From Flavobacteriales bacterium (GTDB lineage: Bacteria; Bacteroidota; Bacteroidia; Flavobacteriales_F; PHOS-HE28), in the NCBI GenBank assembly GCA_020635695.1, contig JACJZH010000008.1, positions 62,001-126,000 of the forward strand: DNA of 64,000 nucleotides, in the 5' to 3' direction. The notes under the pieces are model-generated. The model did no database searches, had not been told where the DNA came from, and was given only the letters and a program-made list of their open reading frames with translations. A program made the translations under genes and the position numbers. This document shows, one piece after another, positions 25,379-36,000 of this stretch (positions within the stretch are counted from its first letter, which is position 1; every line of letters starts with the position of its first letter).

Positions 25379-28300
25379 ATGACCCGTTGCACGGGCATAC
25401 TCTTCCTGCTGTTCCATTCCCTCGCCCTGCTGGCACAGGGTGGTGATGTGCAGCTGCGCGCCAAGGCCGATGCCCTGTTCGATCAGGGCCGCTACGCCGA
25501 GGCCATGCCGCATTACGCCCAGCTGGTGAGCCTGGAGCCCAACGACCGGGACCTCAACTACCGCCTGGGCACCTGCATCATCCATGGGGGCGAGGACAAG
25601 GACAAGGCCGTCGGCTTCCTGAAGTACGCCGTGGAGGACCCCTCGGTGCCTGCGCTGGCCTGGTACCAGCTTGGCCGGGCCTACCACCTGACCTACCGGT
25701 TCGACAAGGCCCTGGAGGCCTACCAGCACTACCGTGGGGTGGCCGACAGGAAATTGCTGGCCCAACGGCCGGTGGACCACCTGGAGCAGCAGTGCCGCAA
25801 CGGACAAGGGCTGCTGAGCAACATCAAGGACGTGGCCGTGCACGACAAGCTCGAGGTCGCCTCCTCCGAGTTCTTCCGGTTCTACGACCTGCAGGGAATA
25901 GGGGGGAAGATCGTGGTGCTCCCCGAGGAACTGAAGAGCAACCTGGACAAGAAGAGCGAGGAGCGCGGGCTCGTCTATTTGCCGGACGAACCCGGTCCCA
26001 TCTACTTCAGCAGCTACGGCAAGGACGGCCGCACCGGTCGCGACATCTACCGCACCGAACTGCTGCCGGACGGGTCGTTCTCCACCCCGGTGAAGCTGGC
26101 CGGCTACGTGAACACGGATCAGGATGAGAACTATCCGTTCATGCACCCTGATGGGAAGCGCTTCTTCTTCAGTTCGAAGGGGCACAACAGCATGGGCGGG
26201 TACGATGTGTTCCGCTGCACGCACGACCCCGGCCTGGACGTCTTCGGTCCGCCGGAGAACCTGGACTTCGCGGTGAACACGCCGGACGACGAGGTCCTGT
26301 ACCTGGTGGATGGCGAGGGCACCACGGCCTGTTTCGCCTCCGGCCGCGACAGCCGGCAGGACATGCTCCACGTCTATCGGGTGAGCACCACCCAGGTGCC
26401 GGTGACCATCACGGTCCTGCAGGGCACCTTCTCCTCCGCCTTCGACCCCGATGACCGTGAAGCGCACATCGTGGTGGAGGACGGTCTGACGCGCGAACGG
26501 CTGGCGGAGGTCGATACGGACCTGGACGGAAACTACCTGATCGCCCTTCCCCGCACGGGGAAGTTCAGGTTCCTGGTGAAGGCCGGGCCCTCCGGCAAGA
26601 CCCATGCCGGCATGGTGGACGTGCCGCGCAGCGACGTGCCACGGGCGTACCGGCAGGAACTGCAGTTGGTGCAGAAGGACGGACGCGAACAACTCGTCAT
26701 CCGGAACTACTTCGACTCTCCGCTGGACGGCGACATCCTGGCCATGGCCATGGACGAGATCCGCAGACGTGCGCGGCTGGACGTGAACACGGCCGGTGGG
26801 CAGGAAGCACCTCCTGTGGAGGAGGAGCCCATCGTGGACGTGATGACCGAGGCCGGTTTCACGGGTGACAAGACCCTGGGGGATGCCGTGCGGATGGCCG
26901 AGGAACAGGCTGCGGCATCGGACCGGGAAGCCTTTGAACTGGCCGAGCGTTCAGGGCAGGCCATGACCCTGGCGTTGGAGGCCGTTGCGGAGGCCGAAGC
27001 GGCCGGCCGACGGGCAGCTGAACTGGTGGAACAGGCCGGAGCAGCTGCCGGATCAGGTACTTCCGAGGACCTGCTGATGCAGGCAGCCTGGGAGCGGCGC
27101 CAGGCCCGCGAGGCCACCCTGCGCGCCAAAGCCGCCCTGGCGGCGGCCACCGACCTGGACACGGAACGCATGGCCACCACGCAGCGTGCCATTCAGCAGC
27201 GCGCGTCCAGCGATCAGCTGGCGGCACTGGTCACGGCCGGCAAGGAACAGGAGGCACTTCCGCTGCTGCGCGAGCTGCGCGAACAGCAGGAACGCCAGGC
27301 GTCCGCACAGGGCACCATCACCCTTCAGGAGCGGTACCGGCGCAATGCCACGGAGACGGCCACGCAGGCCTCGCGTGCCATGGCCTCGGTGACCGCCAAG
27401 AGCAGTGAGGAAAGTGAACTGGCCGGACGGATCGCACGGCTGGAGCGCGAGCGCACTGATGCGAAGCGGGGGAGGGCGGAGGAACTGGACCGCGAGATCG
27501 CCGAGAGCAAGGCCACCCTGGCGGTGCTCCGTGATGAGCTCGGGGAAGCCAAGGCCCGGGCCACCACCATGGAGCAGACCTCCCGGGTGGCGAAGGGCGA
27601 GGCCGGTCTCCTGGAGCATCTCGCCGACCGGGGTGATGGCATCGTTTCCTCCGAACTCGGGGACGATCAACTCGCAGCCCTGCAGAGCCGGTTGCAGCGT
27701 ACCTCCGGCAAGCTCGACGACCTGGCCATCGATCAACGCTTCGACGCGGCGCTCGATCAGGAGTTGGCCGGAAGGGAGCCCGCCACGTTCGATTGGCAAT
27801 TGGGTGCCGCCGATGCCCTGAGCATGGGTGTCCCTGCCACGGCGACCCTCACCCTGCCGCGCGATCGGAGCGGAGAAGCTTCCGCCATGGCCACCCGCGC
27901 TTCCACCGGGGAGACCGCCCCTGCCGTGCCCCAGGGCGATACGGACCTGGCCCGGGAACCTGCCGCTGGACAGGAGACCGCGCAGGGCCGTTCCAATGGG
28001 GAACCAGCCGGTACCGCCATGGAAGCGAACGCCGCCGGGGCCGATCCCAGCAGTGCAGAGGACGTGGTGTCGGCAGGTGTGGCGGTGCCGATCCCGGTAT
28101 CCGGTCAGGAGGAGGGAGGCGAGGATGAGCCCGCCGGCCGAACCGAAGAGAACGCGCTGGCCTTGGAGGCCGTGGACGCTGTGGAGAGCCCCGTGGATCC
28201 CATGGACCAGGCCGGCTCGGATCAGGTCCGGCAAGAGGCCATGGCCACGACCACCACCAGCGACGGACCGGAAGGAACGACCTCGGTGGAGGCCATGTCC

Positions 28301-31300
28301 GACCAGCGCTTCCTGCTCGAGAACGAGTTGGCGGAACTGGAGCAGCTGCGCTCAGCGACCCGGGACGAGGACGAACGCGCCCGGGTGGAGTCGCGCATGG
28401 CGGAGACGCAGGAACGCCTGGATGAGCTGGACCGGCTCCAGGCCGAACAGGAAGCAGGGTCCCGCGAGGCGATCGAGGCCATTGCTGCCGAGGCCCTTGC
28501 ACAAACGGCTCCCGAGGGAGGCGAGGCCCTGGACTTCTCCATGGACCTGAACGAAGGAGCGCTGATCGACCTGCTCGCACCCAACTACGCCAGGGACAAG
28601 GCCCGTCTGGCATCGCTGGAGGACGACCGTCTTCGTGCCGAGGGTGCGCATGGCCTGGAACTGATCCTGGTGGATAGTGTGCAGGCGGAGACCACGCGTC
28701 AGCTCGCCCTGCTGGAGAACGCTCCGGACCGTGCCGCGGAGGTGCTGCCTCGCGTCGACCGCCTGCGTCAATTGAAGCAACGGCACCTGATGGAGGCGGA
28801 GCGGCTTCTGCTCGTTTCCCGCGGGGAAGCCGCACCACCGTCCACGGTCGCCATGGAAAGTACGGCCGGTCGGCCTGAGCGGACCGGTATCGCCGGTCAG
28901 GAAGCCTCCCCGGGAGGGCACCTGGACCGCTTCGTGGCCTTGCAGGACGCCCCGGAGGTGGTCTATGAAAGCACGCTGGTCCACCGTTCCCCGGAGGTGG
29001 CCGAGGCCGTGGCGCTCCAGCAACGGGACATGGAGACCATCGCGGGCCTGTCGGAGACCATCGACTCCCTGGAGCATGTCCTTGACACCGTGCCTGCGGG
29101 GCGTGAGTACGATCGGCTGCGGAAGCGCACCGACCGGATGATCGACGATCGATTGATCCTGAGCACGGAGCTCGGCCAGCGCCTGGAGTACATCACCAGG
29201 CAGGAATACAAGTTGGCGGCCGACAGCCTGAAGCGTACCCAGGCCATGGTCGCCGGTTCCGGACTGCCTCCGGACGAGCCCCTGCTGGTCATGGCCGCGC
29301 GTGCCAAAGGCGATGCGGATGCCCGCGTGGACGCGGCCCGCGACATGCGCAAGAAGGCGGACCGCAGCGAGGACATCCTGCTTCGTGACAGCCTGTTCCG
29401 TCAGGCCTATACCCTTGAACTGCAGGCGCTCAAGGACGTGGACCAGGCGATCACCCTGCACAACTTCGTGCTGTCCGATGACTACGAGGCCGGACGTACC
29501 TACGCCTATTCCGAGGTGGCTTCGCTGATGTTCGGCGCTCCCACCGACGCCGTGGCACTGGCCGGAACGGAAGAGGAGGGCGGTCAGGAAGGCGGCGTGG
29601 AAGCGACCACTCCGGACGTGGAGGATGAGCCCGGGGTGTTGGGGACGGGCTCCGACCAACCCCAGGAGGGTGATCACCGCCCCCGGTTCGACACGTACCT
29701 CGCTGCGGAGGAGGGCAGCCCGGAGCATTCACTGGCACCCATGGACCTGGAGGATCCGAGCGTGTTCGACCGCCGGATGACCAGTGCGCTCCAGCGGTCG
29801 CAGGAACTGGAGCGCGTGTCGATCCAGCTCTCCGATCGGGCGATCGCCCTGCAGGACAGCGCTTCCACCGTGCGCAGGAAGGACCGGGAGTCCGTGGAGG
29901 CATTGGCCAGGCGCAGCCAGCTACGCTCCGATTCGCTCCATGCGTTATCCCTGGCCTTCGCGGACAGCGCCAGGTATTTCGAGCAGCAAGGCCGCGATGC
30001 CGACGAGCAGCGCGCGCTGAAGGAGCGCCTGATGAAGTATTACTACCTCGGCAGCGAGGAACAGGCCCTGGTCATGGAGAATCCTGACCTCAGCAACTAC
30101 TTCAAGGCCCGGTCGCGGTCCCTCGAACAACTGGATCAGCTGGCCGAGGCGGAACGTTCGGCCAAGGCCAGCAGGGAGCTGTCGGACCTGATGCTCCAGC
30201 GTGCCAACGAAGTGATGGCCACCGATGGCACCGGCAGACAGCCCAATGCGGAGGAACTGGACCAAGCCGCTGCGTTCAACGAGCAGGCCGTGCGTTTGCA
30301 GGAGCGAGCGGACAGCCTCGAGCGAAGGGCGGCCAGGCTGCAAGGTGCAGCGGACCTGAACGATGGTCAGGCGTCCGCCATGCTGCAGACCATGGAACCT
30401 TCCCGTGCGGAGGAGGTCCAGGCATTGGAGATGCGCACACGCCGAACGGAGCCGATGCTGGCGGAGGCCCGATCCCTGGCCACGGCCCCGGAACCCACCG
30501 CATCCGGCAATGATGCTGCTCCACAGGCCGGGGATTCCCCGGTGGCGGCGACCGTTGGTACCAGTGCCGAGGCAGGTGCCACGGCTCCCGTGGCGTCCGA
30601 CGGACCCGATGACGCTCGTCCGGCCACCACGGCCGGATCGCGGATCGTCGAAGGCTGGGATTTCCCCATGCCGGAGGAACTCGTGGAGGACCTCTTTGAA
30701 CTGGGCCCGCAGGGACAGGGGCGTGAGGCGGTCATTCCCATGGACGTGAAGATGCCCGATGGACTGGTGTACAAGGTGCAGATCGGTGCCTTCCGGAACC
30801 CGGTGCCACAGGAACTGTTCTCGGACATGAGCCCGGTGATGGGCGAGTCGGCCGGCAATGGATTGGTGCGCTACACGGCGGGTCTTTTCACCGGGTTCGG
30901 TAGTGCGGACCAGGCCAAGGAACAGGTGCGGGGCCGCGGCTATCGCGACGCCTTCGTGGTGGCCTACCTGGACGGACGGCGGATCAGCCTGGCGGAAGCC
31001 CGGACCTTGGGCCGGCCGGCCGGCGGTGAAGCCCTCGCACGGTCCGAGGAGCGCCCGACGGCCCCGGCGACCACCCTGGCCAGACCTTCGGAGATCGCGG
31101 GAGCAACGCAGGTTCCGCCGACGACCGAGGCCGGCGGTGCCGGCGAAGGGGTGACGGCGGAGGCCCGGGAAGTGCTCGAGGCATTCGACCGTACGCCGAA
31201 GCGCAGCGATTACTACACCGATCCCAGCGCAGCACCTGCGCGTCAGGTGGAGGCCGTCCGCGGACTGTTCTTCACCGTGCAGGTCGGCGTCTACAGCAAA

Positions 31301-31564
31301 CCAGTGGCGCTGGACCGCATCTTCAACATCAGTCCGCTCAACACCGAGCTCATTGATGGGGAGCGCATCCGGTACACCACGGGGATCTACCGAAGCCTGG
31401 ACGAGGCACGGGTGCGCCGGGCGACGACCATCGAGAAGGGCGTCACCGATGCCTTCATCACCGCCTACCTGAACGGGGAACGGATACCGGTGAGCAGGGC
31501 ACGGGAACTGATCGACCGCCTTGGCAGTGCCGTCCTGGTCGATCCGGCGATGGCCAACCCCTGA
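25379..31564 (+). CDS. Giant exported protein: TPR, PD40 propeller, long coiled coil, two SPOR-like domains
   Basis: The 2061-residue product (from ATG 25379) has a signal peptide (MTRCTGILFLLFHSLALLAQ). Next come TPR-like repeats (about residues 22-130) and WD40-like PD40 repeats with YFSSYGKDGRTGRDIYRT and RFFFSSKGHNSMGGYDVFR (about 200-320). A carboxypeptidase-like beta domain leads into roughly 1300 residues rich in Glu, Ala, Arg and Gln, strongly coiled-coil with low-complexity linkers. Two SPOR-like domains end it: YKVQIGAFRNPVPQELF and FTVQVGVYSKPVALDRIF. SPOR domains bind septal, denuded peptidoglycan, so a cell-wall tether or division-linked scaffold is inferred. ATG 25331 overlapping plsY is an alternative start, but the later one fits the signal peptide. 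Confidence 0.8.
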   Translation: MTRCTGILFLLFHSLALLAQGGDVQLRAKADALFDQGRYAEAMPHYAQLVSLEPNDRDLNYRLGTCIIHGGEDKDKAVGFLKYAVEDPSVPALAWYQLGRAYHLTYRFDKALEAYQHYRGVADRKLLAQRPVDHLEQQCRNGQGLLSNIKDVAVHDKLEVASSEFFRFYDLQGIGGKIVVLPEELKSNLDKKSEERGLVYLPDEPGPIYFSSYGKDGRTGRDIYRTELLPDGSFSTPVKLAGYVNTDQDENYPFMHPDGKRFFFSSKGHNSMGGYDVFRCTHDPGLDVFGPPENLDFAVNTPDDEVLYLVDGEGTTACFASGRDSRQDMLHVYRVSTTQVPVTITVLQGTFSSAFDPDDREAHIVVEDGLTRERLAEVDTDLDGNYLIALPRTGKFRFLVKAGPSGKTHAGMVDVPRSDVPRAYRQELQLVQKDGREQLVIRNYFDSPLDGDILAMAMDEIRRRARLDVNTAGGQEAPPVEEEPIVDVMTEAGFTGDKTLGDAVRMAEEQAAASDREAFELAERSGQAMTLALEAVAEAEAAGRRAAELVEQAGAAAGSGTSEDLLMQAAWERRQAREATLRAKAALAAATDLDTERMATTQRAIQQRASSDQLAALVTAGKEQEALPLLRELREQQERQASAQGTITLQERYRRNATETATQASRAMASVTAKSSEESELAGRIARLERERTDAKRGRAEELDREIAESKATLAVLRDELGEAKARATTMEQTSRVAKGEAGLLEHLADRGDGIVSSELGDDQLAALQSRLQRTSGKLDDLAIDQRFDAALDQELAGREPATFDWQLGAADALSMGVPATATLTLPRDRSGEASAMATRASTGETAPAVPQGDTDLAREPAAGQETAQGRSNGEPAGTAMEANAAGADPSSAEDVVSAGVAVPIPVSGQEEGGEDEPAGRTEENALALEAVDAVESPVDPMDQAGSDQVRQEAMATTTTSDGPEGTTSVEAMSDQRFLLENELAELEQLRSATRDEDERARVESRMAETQERLDELDRLQAEQEAGSREAIEAIAAEALAQTAPEGGEALDFSMDLNEGALIDLLAPNYARDKARLASLEDDRLRAEGAHGLELILVDSVQAETTRQLALLENAPDRAAEVLPRVDRLRQLKQRHLMEAERLLLVSRGEAAPPSTVAMESTAGRPERTGIAGQEASPGGHLDRFVALQDAPEVVYESTLVHRSPEVAEAVALQQRDMETIAGLSETIDSLEHVLDTVPAGREYDRLRKRTDRMIDDRLILSTELGQRLEYITRQEYKLAADSLKRTQAMVAGSGLPPDEPLLVMAARAKGDADARVDAARDMRKKADRSEDILLRDSLFRQAYTLELQALKDVDQAITLHNFVLSDDYEAGRTYAYSEVASLMFGAPTDAVALAGTEEEGGQEGGVEATTPDVEDEPGVLGTGSDQPQEGDHRPRFDTYLAAEEGSPEHSLAPMDLEDPSVFDRRMTSALQRSQELERVSIQLSDRAIALQDSASTVRRKDRESVEALARRSQLRSDSLHALSLAFADSARYFEQQGRDADEQRALKERLMKYYYLGSEEQALVMENPDLSNYFKARSRSLEQLDQLAEAERSAKASRELSDLMLQRANEVMATDGTGRQPNAEELDQAAAFNEQAVRLQERADSLERRAARLQGAADLNDGQASAMLQTMEPSRAEEVQALEMRTRRTEPMLAEARSLATAPEPTASGNDAAPQAGDSPVAATVGTSAEAGATAPVASDGPDDARPATTAGSRIVEGWDFPMPEELVEDLFELGPQGQGREAVIPMDVKMPDGLVYKVQIGAFRNPVPQELFSDMSPVMGESAGNGLVRYTAGLFTGFGSADQAKEQVRGRGYRDAFVVAYLDGRRISLAEARTLGRPAGGEALARSEERPTAPATTLARPSEIAGATQVPPTTEAGGAGEGVTAEAREVLEAFDRTPKRSDYYTDPSAAPARQVEAVRGLFFTVQVGVYSKPVALDRIFNISPLNTELIDGERIRYTTGIYRSLDEARVRRATTIEKGVTDAFITAYLNGERIPVSRARELIDRLGSAVLVDPAMANP

Positions 31565-31583
31565 TCCCCGGTCCATGCTTTAT

Positions 31584-31591
31584 TAGCTTTG
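31584..31591 (+). promoter_or_regulatory. Bacteroidota -7 promoter element (TAGCTTTG) for clpS
   Basis: This is a perfect TAnnTTTG match between the giant SPOR gene and clpS. It indicates that clpS and the M48 protease are transcribed separately from the upstream operon. The first ATG lies three bases further on and a second ATG at 31607. Confidence 0.6.
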
Positions 31592-31594
31592 TGC

Positions 31595-31897
31595 ATGGTG
31601 TCTACCATGCCTTTCGGACAAGCGGGGACCATCCAGGAGGAGGCCCTGCTGGAGGAGATCGGTGCCGAGGTCGGTCCCACCAAGGAACTCACGGTGTTCA
31701 ACGATGACGTGAACACCTTCGAGCACGTGATCCGGTCGCTGGTCGAGATCTGTGACCATGATCCCATCCAGGCCGAGCAATGCACGCTCATCATCCACTA
31801 CCGGGGCAAGTGCGGGGTGAAGCGCGGGCCCTTCGACAAGCTGGAGCCCATGTGCACCGCCCTGCACGACCGGGGCATCTCCGCCGACATCCTATGA
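31595..31897 (+). CDS. clpS: ATP-dependent Clp protease adaptor ClpS
   Basis: The 100-residue adaptor delivers N-degron substrates to ClpAP-type proteases. The conserved core is clear: ELTVFNDDVNTFEHVIRSL, with the N-D-D binding loop, then AEQCTLIIHYRGKCGVK and the closing LDDRGI-like segment (here LHDRGISADI). The Asn-Asp region lines the pocket for hydrophobic N-terminal residues. ATG 31607 (MPFGQAG) is a reasonable alternative start. The stop overlaps the ATG of the M48 protease (ATGA), so both are co-translated. Confidence 0.93.
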   Translation: MVSTMPFGQAGTIQEEALLEEIGAEVGPTKELTVFNDDVNTFEHVIRSLVEICDHDPIQAEQCTLIIHYRGKCGVKRGPFDKLEPMCTALHDRGISADIL

Positions 31898-32688
31898 AGC
31901 GGACGCTCCTCGTGCTGATGCTGCCTGCCCTGGTCGTGGGCTGCCATCGGGTGCCCATCACGGGACGGAAGCAGGTGAACCTGCTGAGCGAGACCGAGAT
32001 GATGGGAATGAGCCTTTCCCAGTACCAGGCCTTCATTCAGGAGAACCCACCCCTTCCCGATGGGGATCCCCGGGTGCGGCAGGTGCGCACGATCGGCGAG
32101 CGGTTGGCCAGGGCCGCCACCGAGTACCTCACCGAGCATCATGCCGCCGATCGGGTCGAAGGGTTCCAATGGACGTTCAACGTGGTGGACGATCCCACCG
32201 TGAACGCCTGGTGCATGCCGGGAGGCCGTGTGGTCGTGTACACCGGGATCCTGCCGGTGACCCAGGACGATGCCGGGCTGGCCGTGGTCATGGGTCACGA
32301 GATCGCTCATGCCATCGCCCGGCACGGGAACGAACGGATGAGCCAGGGCATGGCCGTCCAGTTGGGTGGCGCCGCGCTCAGTGTGGCGCTTTCCCAGGAG
32401 CCCTCCCTCACCAACGACCTGTTCCTTCAATCCTATGGCATCGGCTCGCAACTGGGAACGCTCGCGTTCTCCAGGAAACACGAGTCGGAGGCGGACAAGA
32501 TGGGCCTGGTGTTCATGGCCCTGGCCGGCTACGACCCGCAGGCCGCCCCCTCGTTCTGGGAACGGATGAGCGCCATGGGCGGCGGCGGTGCGCCGGAACT
32601 GCTGAGCACACACCCCAGCGATGAACGACGCGTGGCCGATCTGGAGGCCTTCATGCCAGAGGCGTTGAAGTACTACGCCCCCAGGTAG
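31894..32688 (+). CDS. M48-family metallopeptidase lipoprotein (BepA/LoiP type)
   Basis: The 264-residue protein starts with a lipoprotein signal (LPALVVGCHRVP). The TGRKQ.NLLSE.EM..M sequence is typical of outer-membrane-attached M48 proteases. The catalytic zinc motif is VVMGHEIAHAIARHG (HEIAH, residues 135-139), and the third ligand lies in SRKHESEADKMGLVFM (Glu around 196). The end has LLSTHPSDERRVADLE. Such proteases work in periplasmic quality control of outer-membrane proteins. It is coupled to clpS, placing two proteostasis genes together. Confidence 0.92.
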   Translation: MKRTLLVLMLPALVVGCHRVPITGRKQVNLLSETEMMGMSLSQYQAFIQENPPLPDGDPRVRQVRTIGERLARAATEYLTEHHAADRVEGFQWTFNVVDDPTVNAWCMPGGRVVVYTGILPVTQDDAGLAVVMGHEIAHAIARHGNERMSQGMAVQLGGAALSVALSQEPSLTNDLFLQSYGIGSQLGTLAFSRKHESEADKMGLVFMALAGYDPQAAPSFWERMSAMGGGGAPELLSTHPSDERRVADLEAFMPEALKYYAPR

Positions 32689-32707
32689 TCCGCTTTCGAC
32701 ATTTCCT

Positions 32708-32715
32708 TAGCTTTG
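32708..32715 (+). promoter_or_regulatory. -7 promoter element (TAGCTTTG) for tRNA-Arg
   Basis: This is a perfect TAnnTTTG match whose G is 13 bases before the first base of the mature tRNA. It is good internal evidence for the -7 motif, since no protein start is involved. Confidence 0.65.
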
Positions 32716-32728
32716 CACGCACTTTTCG

Positions 32729-32802
32729 GGACCCGTAGCTCAACTGGATAGAGCATCTGACTACGGATCAGAAGGTTTGGGGTTCGAATCCCTACGGGTC
32801 CG
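32729..32802 (+). tRNA. tRNA-Arg (anticodon ACG)
   Basis: A full cloverleaf folds by eye. The acceptor stem is GGACCCG/CGGGTCC with discriminator G. The D arm is GCTC...GAGC. The anticodon stem TCTGA/TCAGA encloses loop CTACGGA (anticodon ACG), and the T arm has loop TTCGAAT. CCA is not encoded. Confidence 0.97.
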
Positions 32803-32814
32803 CAGGACACGGAG

Positions 32815-32834
32815 AAGGCGCCGCGAGGCGCCTT
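32815..32834 (+). terminator. Hairpin terminator after tRNA-Arg
   Basis: A perfect 8-bp stem AAGGCGCC/GGCGCCTT with loop GCGA lies 13 bases after the tRNA. The following T tract is weak. From here to 33080 (about 245 bases) no gene is seen; TATCTTCA at 32959-32966 could be a distant promoter for the next gene. Confidence 0.7.
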
Positions 32835-33080
32835 GTTCGTTCTGGAGAACGAACGGAAGCGGAGTTCATCCCGGCCCTTGGCCAGCCTGGACTTCGTTGC
32901 AGCGGTATCGGGCCAGTGGGGCGGCACCCGCTGTGTACCCTGCGCGGGGCGGGTTCCCTATCTTCAAAGCATGATGCGGGAGGTCGTTCGTACGGTACCG
33001 CTGGCCTGGGTCGACATCCCGGTGCGAAGAACCATTTCCGCTGGCTCCCGTAAGAGTTCCTCAGCGAAAACACCACCGTC

Positions 33081-36000
33081 ATGGTACGATCCGGAACGAG
33101 GGGCCTGCTGGCCCCATGGTGCATATGGGCCTTTTCCTTGATCCTGACCGCTTCCACAGCGGTCCAGGCACAGGTCCCTTCCAACAGCTGCTCGGCGTTC
33201 ACCGCTGCCAACGAGTACCCGGTGACCTTGTCCTGCACACCCGTGGCCATGAACACCAATGGCTTCACACCGGACTACAACCCGGGTGGCTGCCTGGCGG
33301 GCAACAACGATGATGCCTGGGCCTACTTCACGGCCATCACCAGCCAGACCCAGGTCCAGTACGAGATCACCGGATGCCAGGGGTTCCTGTGCGGCTTGTT
33401 CGTGACGGCCATCCTGCATGTGTTCGAAGGCAACTGCGGTGCGCCCGTGGCGCTGGGTTGCAACATCAGCGGCCTGGGGATCGGCAACGACGCCACGGTC
33501 ACCATCCCGACGACACCGGGCCAGACCTACTTCGTGCGGGTCCAGCGGACCTTCAGCAACCAGGACTTGTCGGGTGAGCTCTGCATCACCGCCATCTCCA
33601 ACGCTCCCGCCAACGACCTGTGCTCGAACGCCACCCCGGTCGGCGATGGCACGTTCCCCTTCACCACCATCGATGCCACCGGCTCCTTCGCGACCAGTTG
33701 TGCCTTCAATGACACGAACAGCGTCTGGTTCGCGTACACCGCCACCTGCAGTGACGAGGCCACGTTCAGCGTCTGCGATGATGCCGACTTCGACAGCGTG
33801 ATCTCCGTGTTCGATGCCTGTGGTGGCAACGAGCTGGCCTGCAACGACGACTACTTCGGTTGCACGGGATTCACCAGCCAGGTGACCATCCCCGTCCTTG
33901 CCGGACAGACCTACCTCGTCCGGTTGGCCGGCTTCCAGGGGGCGGCAGGGTCCGGCAACCTGACCATCAGCTGCGCGCCACCACCCCCGCCGGCGCCGAA
34001 CGATGATTGTGCCAATGCCACGGCCGTGGCCGAAGGGCTTCATCCCTTCACCACGGTGAACGCCACGGGCACGCTCAGCACCAGCTGCTCCCTGAACGAC
34101 ACCAACGACGTGTGGTTCGCTTACACGGCGAGCTGCTCGGGCCTCGTGGAAGTAAGCACCTGCGGGAACGCCTTCTTCGATTCCACCATCGGGATCTACG
34201 ATGCCTGTGGAGGCAGTGAACTGGCCTGCAACGACGACGGTCCGGGCTGCATTTTCTTCGAGAGCACCGTGGAATTCGTGGCCTTTGCCGGGACCACATA
34301 CTGGGTGCGCATCGCCGGCTTCCAGGGGGATGAAGGGAACGGGGCGGTCAGCATCACCTGCACGGACGTGACCTGGTATTCGCAGGCGAGCGGCAACACG
34401 TCGGATCCCATCTGGGCGCTGGCGCCATCGGGTACCCCGGTCCCTGCCGTGTTCGACCCGGCGGCCAACATCGTGGTGCAAGCGGGTCACACCGTGGTCC
34501 AGGACCAGCCCGTGGTCGATGCCCTGGTGTTCTCCGTACAGGCGGGCGCGTCCTACGACCTTGGCAGTGGCAACACGCTCAACGTTGGCGGCAATTGGTC
34601 GCAGGACGGCGAGTTCATCACATCGGATGGCGGAGTGAGGCTCACGGGCAGCTCGTTGCAAGTGCTCGACGGCTTGTCCACCCTGCGGTTCCACGACCTG
34701 GAGCTGGACAACCCGGCGGGAGCCCGCGTGGACGCGGACAGCCTGCTCCTGGATGGTACGCTGCAGCTTGCCCAGGGAAGTTTCGATGCCAATGGACGGC
34801 AGGTGGTGCTGGTCTCCGACGCCTCCGGCACCGCCCGGCTGGGGCCGGTGGCCCCCGGAGCCTCGTATGCCGGAGCCCTGCGCGTGCAGCGGTTCGTGCC
34901 TGCCGGAGCGACCAACTGGCGCGGCTTGTCGGCACCGATCTCCACGGGTACGCTGGCGCAGTGGAAGCAGGATTTCTTCACGGCCGGCTTCCCCGGGTCC
35001 CATGCCCCCAGCTTCGACAGCCCGCCGGGGAGCGGCATCCTGTGGCCGAGCATCCGGACCTACGATGAATCCGATCCCGGACCGGACATGGCCGATGGGC
35101 TCGAAGGCCCCGGTCACATCACCGATCCGTTCGTGGTGGGCCGCGGCTACATGGCCTGGTGCGGGGATGCGCTGCTGACCACCAACGAATTCGTGATCGA
35201 TGTGCGCGGCACGCCGGTGGTGGCCCAGACCCCGCTGGCCCTGCCGGTCGGTTGGACGGACACGGGGGATCCTGCCGTGGACGGCTGGAACCTGCTTGGG
35301 AATCCGCTTCCGTCGCCGATCGACTTCGGCCAGATCGCCCTGGGGGCCGACGTGGAGAGCGAGTTCTGGGTCTTTGACCCGGTGGCCGGTACCAACGCCT
35401 TCTGGAACGAGACGCTGGGCATGGGCAGTTCCGTGATGAACGGCAACATCCAGAGCAGCCAGGCCTTCTGGGTCCATGCCACCGGCCCTTCCGTGACGAC
35501 CACCGTCAGCGAATCCGCGAAGACGCTGGACCCGGACGGCGGGGCACCCTTCGGTGGCATGCAGCTGGATCAGGCACCCTACCTGCGCATGGGGCTTTCC
35601 TGCGGCATGAACGCGTTCCGGGACGAGGTGCTGGTCCATTTCGGCGCCGGAGCACCGGGGCTCGACGGGCCGGACATGGAGATGCTCGACTTCGCCCACC
35701 AGGACGCCCCCAGGCTGTGGACCGCCTCTGCGGATGGTGATCGGCTCGCGTTGAACGCCTGGGGTGAGGTGTCCTCCTCGGCGGCCATCCCGGTGCACGT
35801 GAACACGGCGGTGACGGGGGACCATACCCTGGAGGTGATGCAGCTGACCCAGCCGATGGAGGGGTACTGCCTGGTGCTGGAGGACCTGGAGACGGGCACC
35901 CTGACCGAGGTGGTGCTGGGCGCCACCTACACCTTCACGCTGGACGCCTCGGCCCCGGCCGACCCGGCGCGTTTCCTGCTGCACGTGTCGCAGCTGCCCG

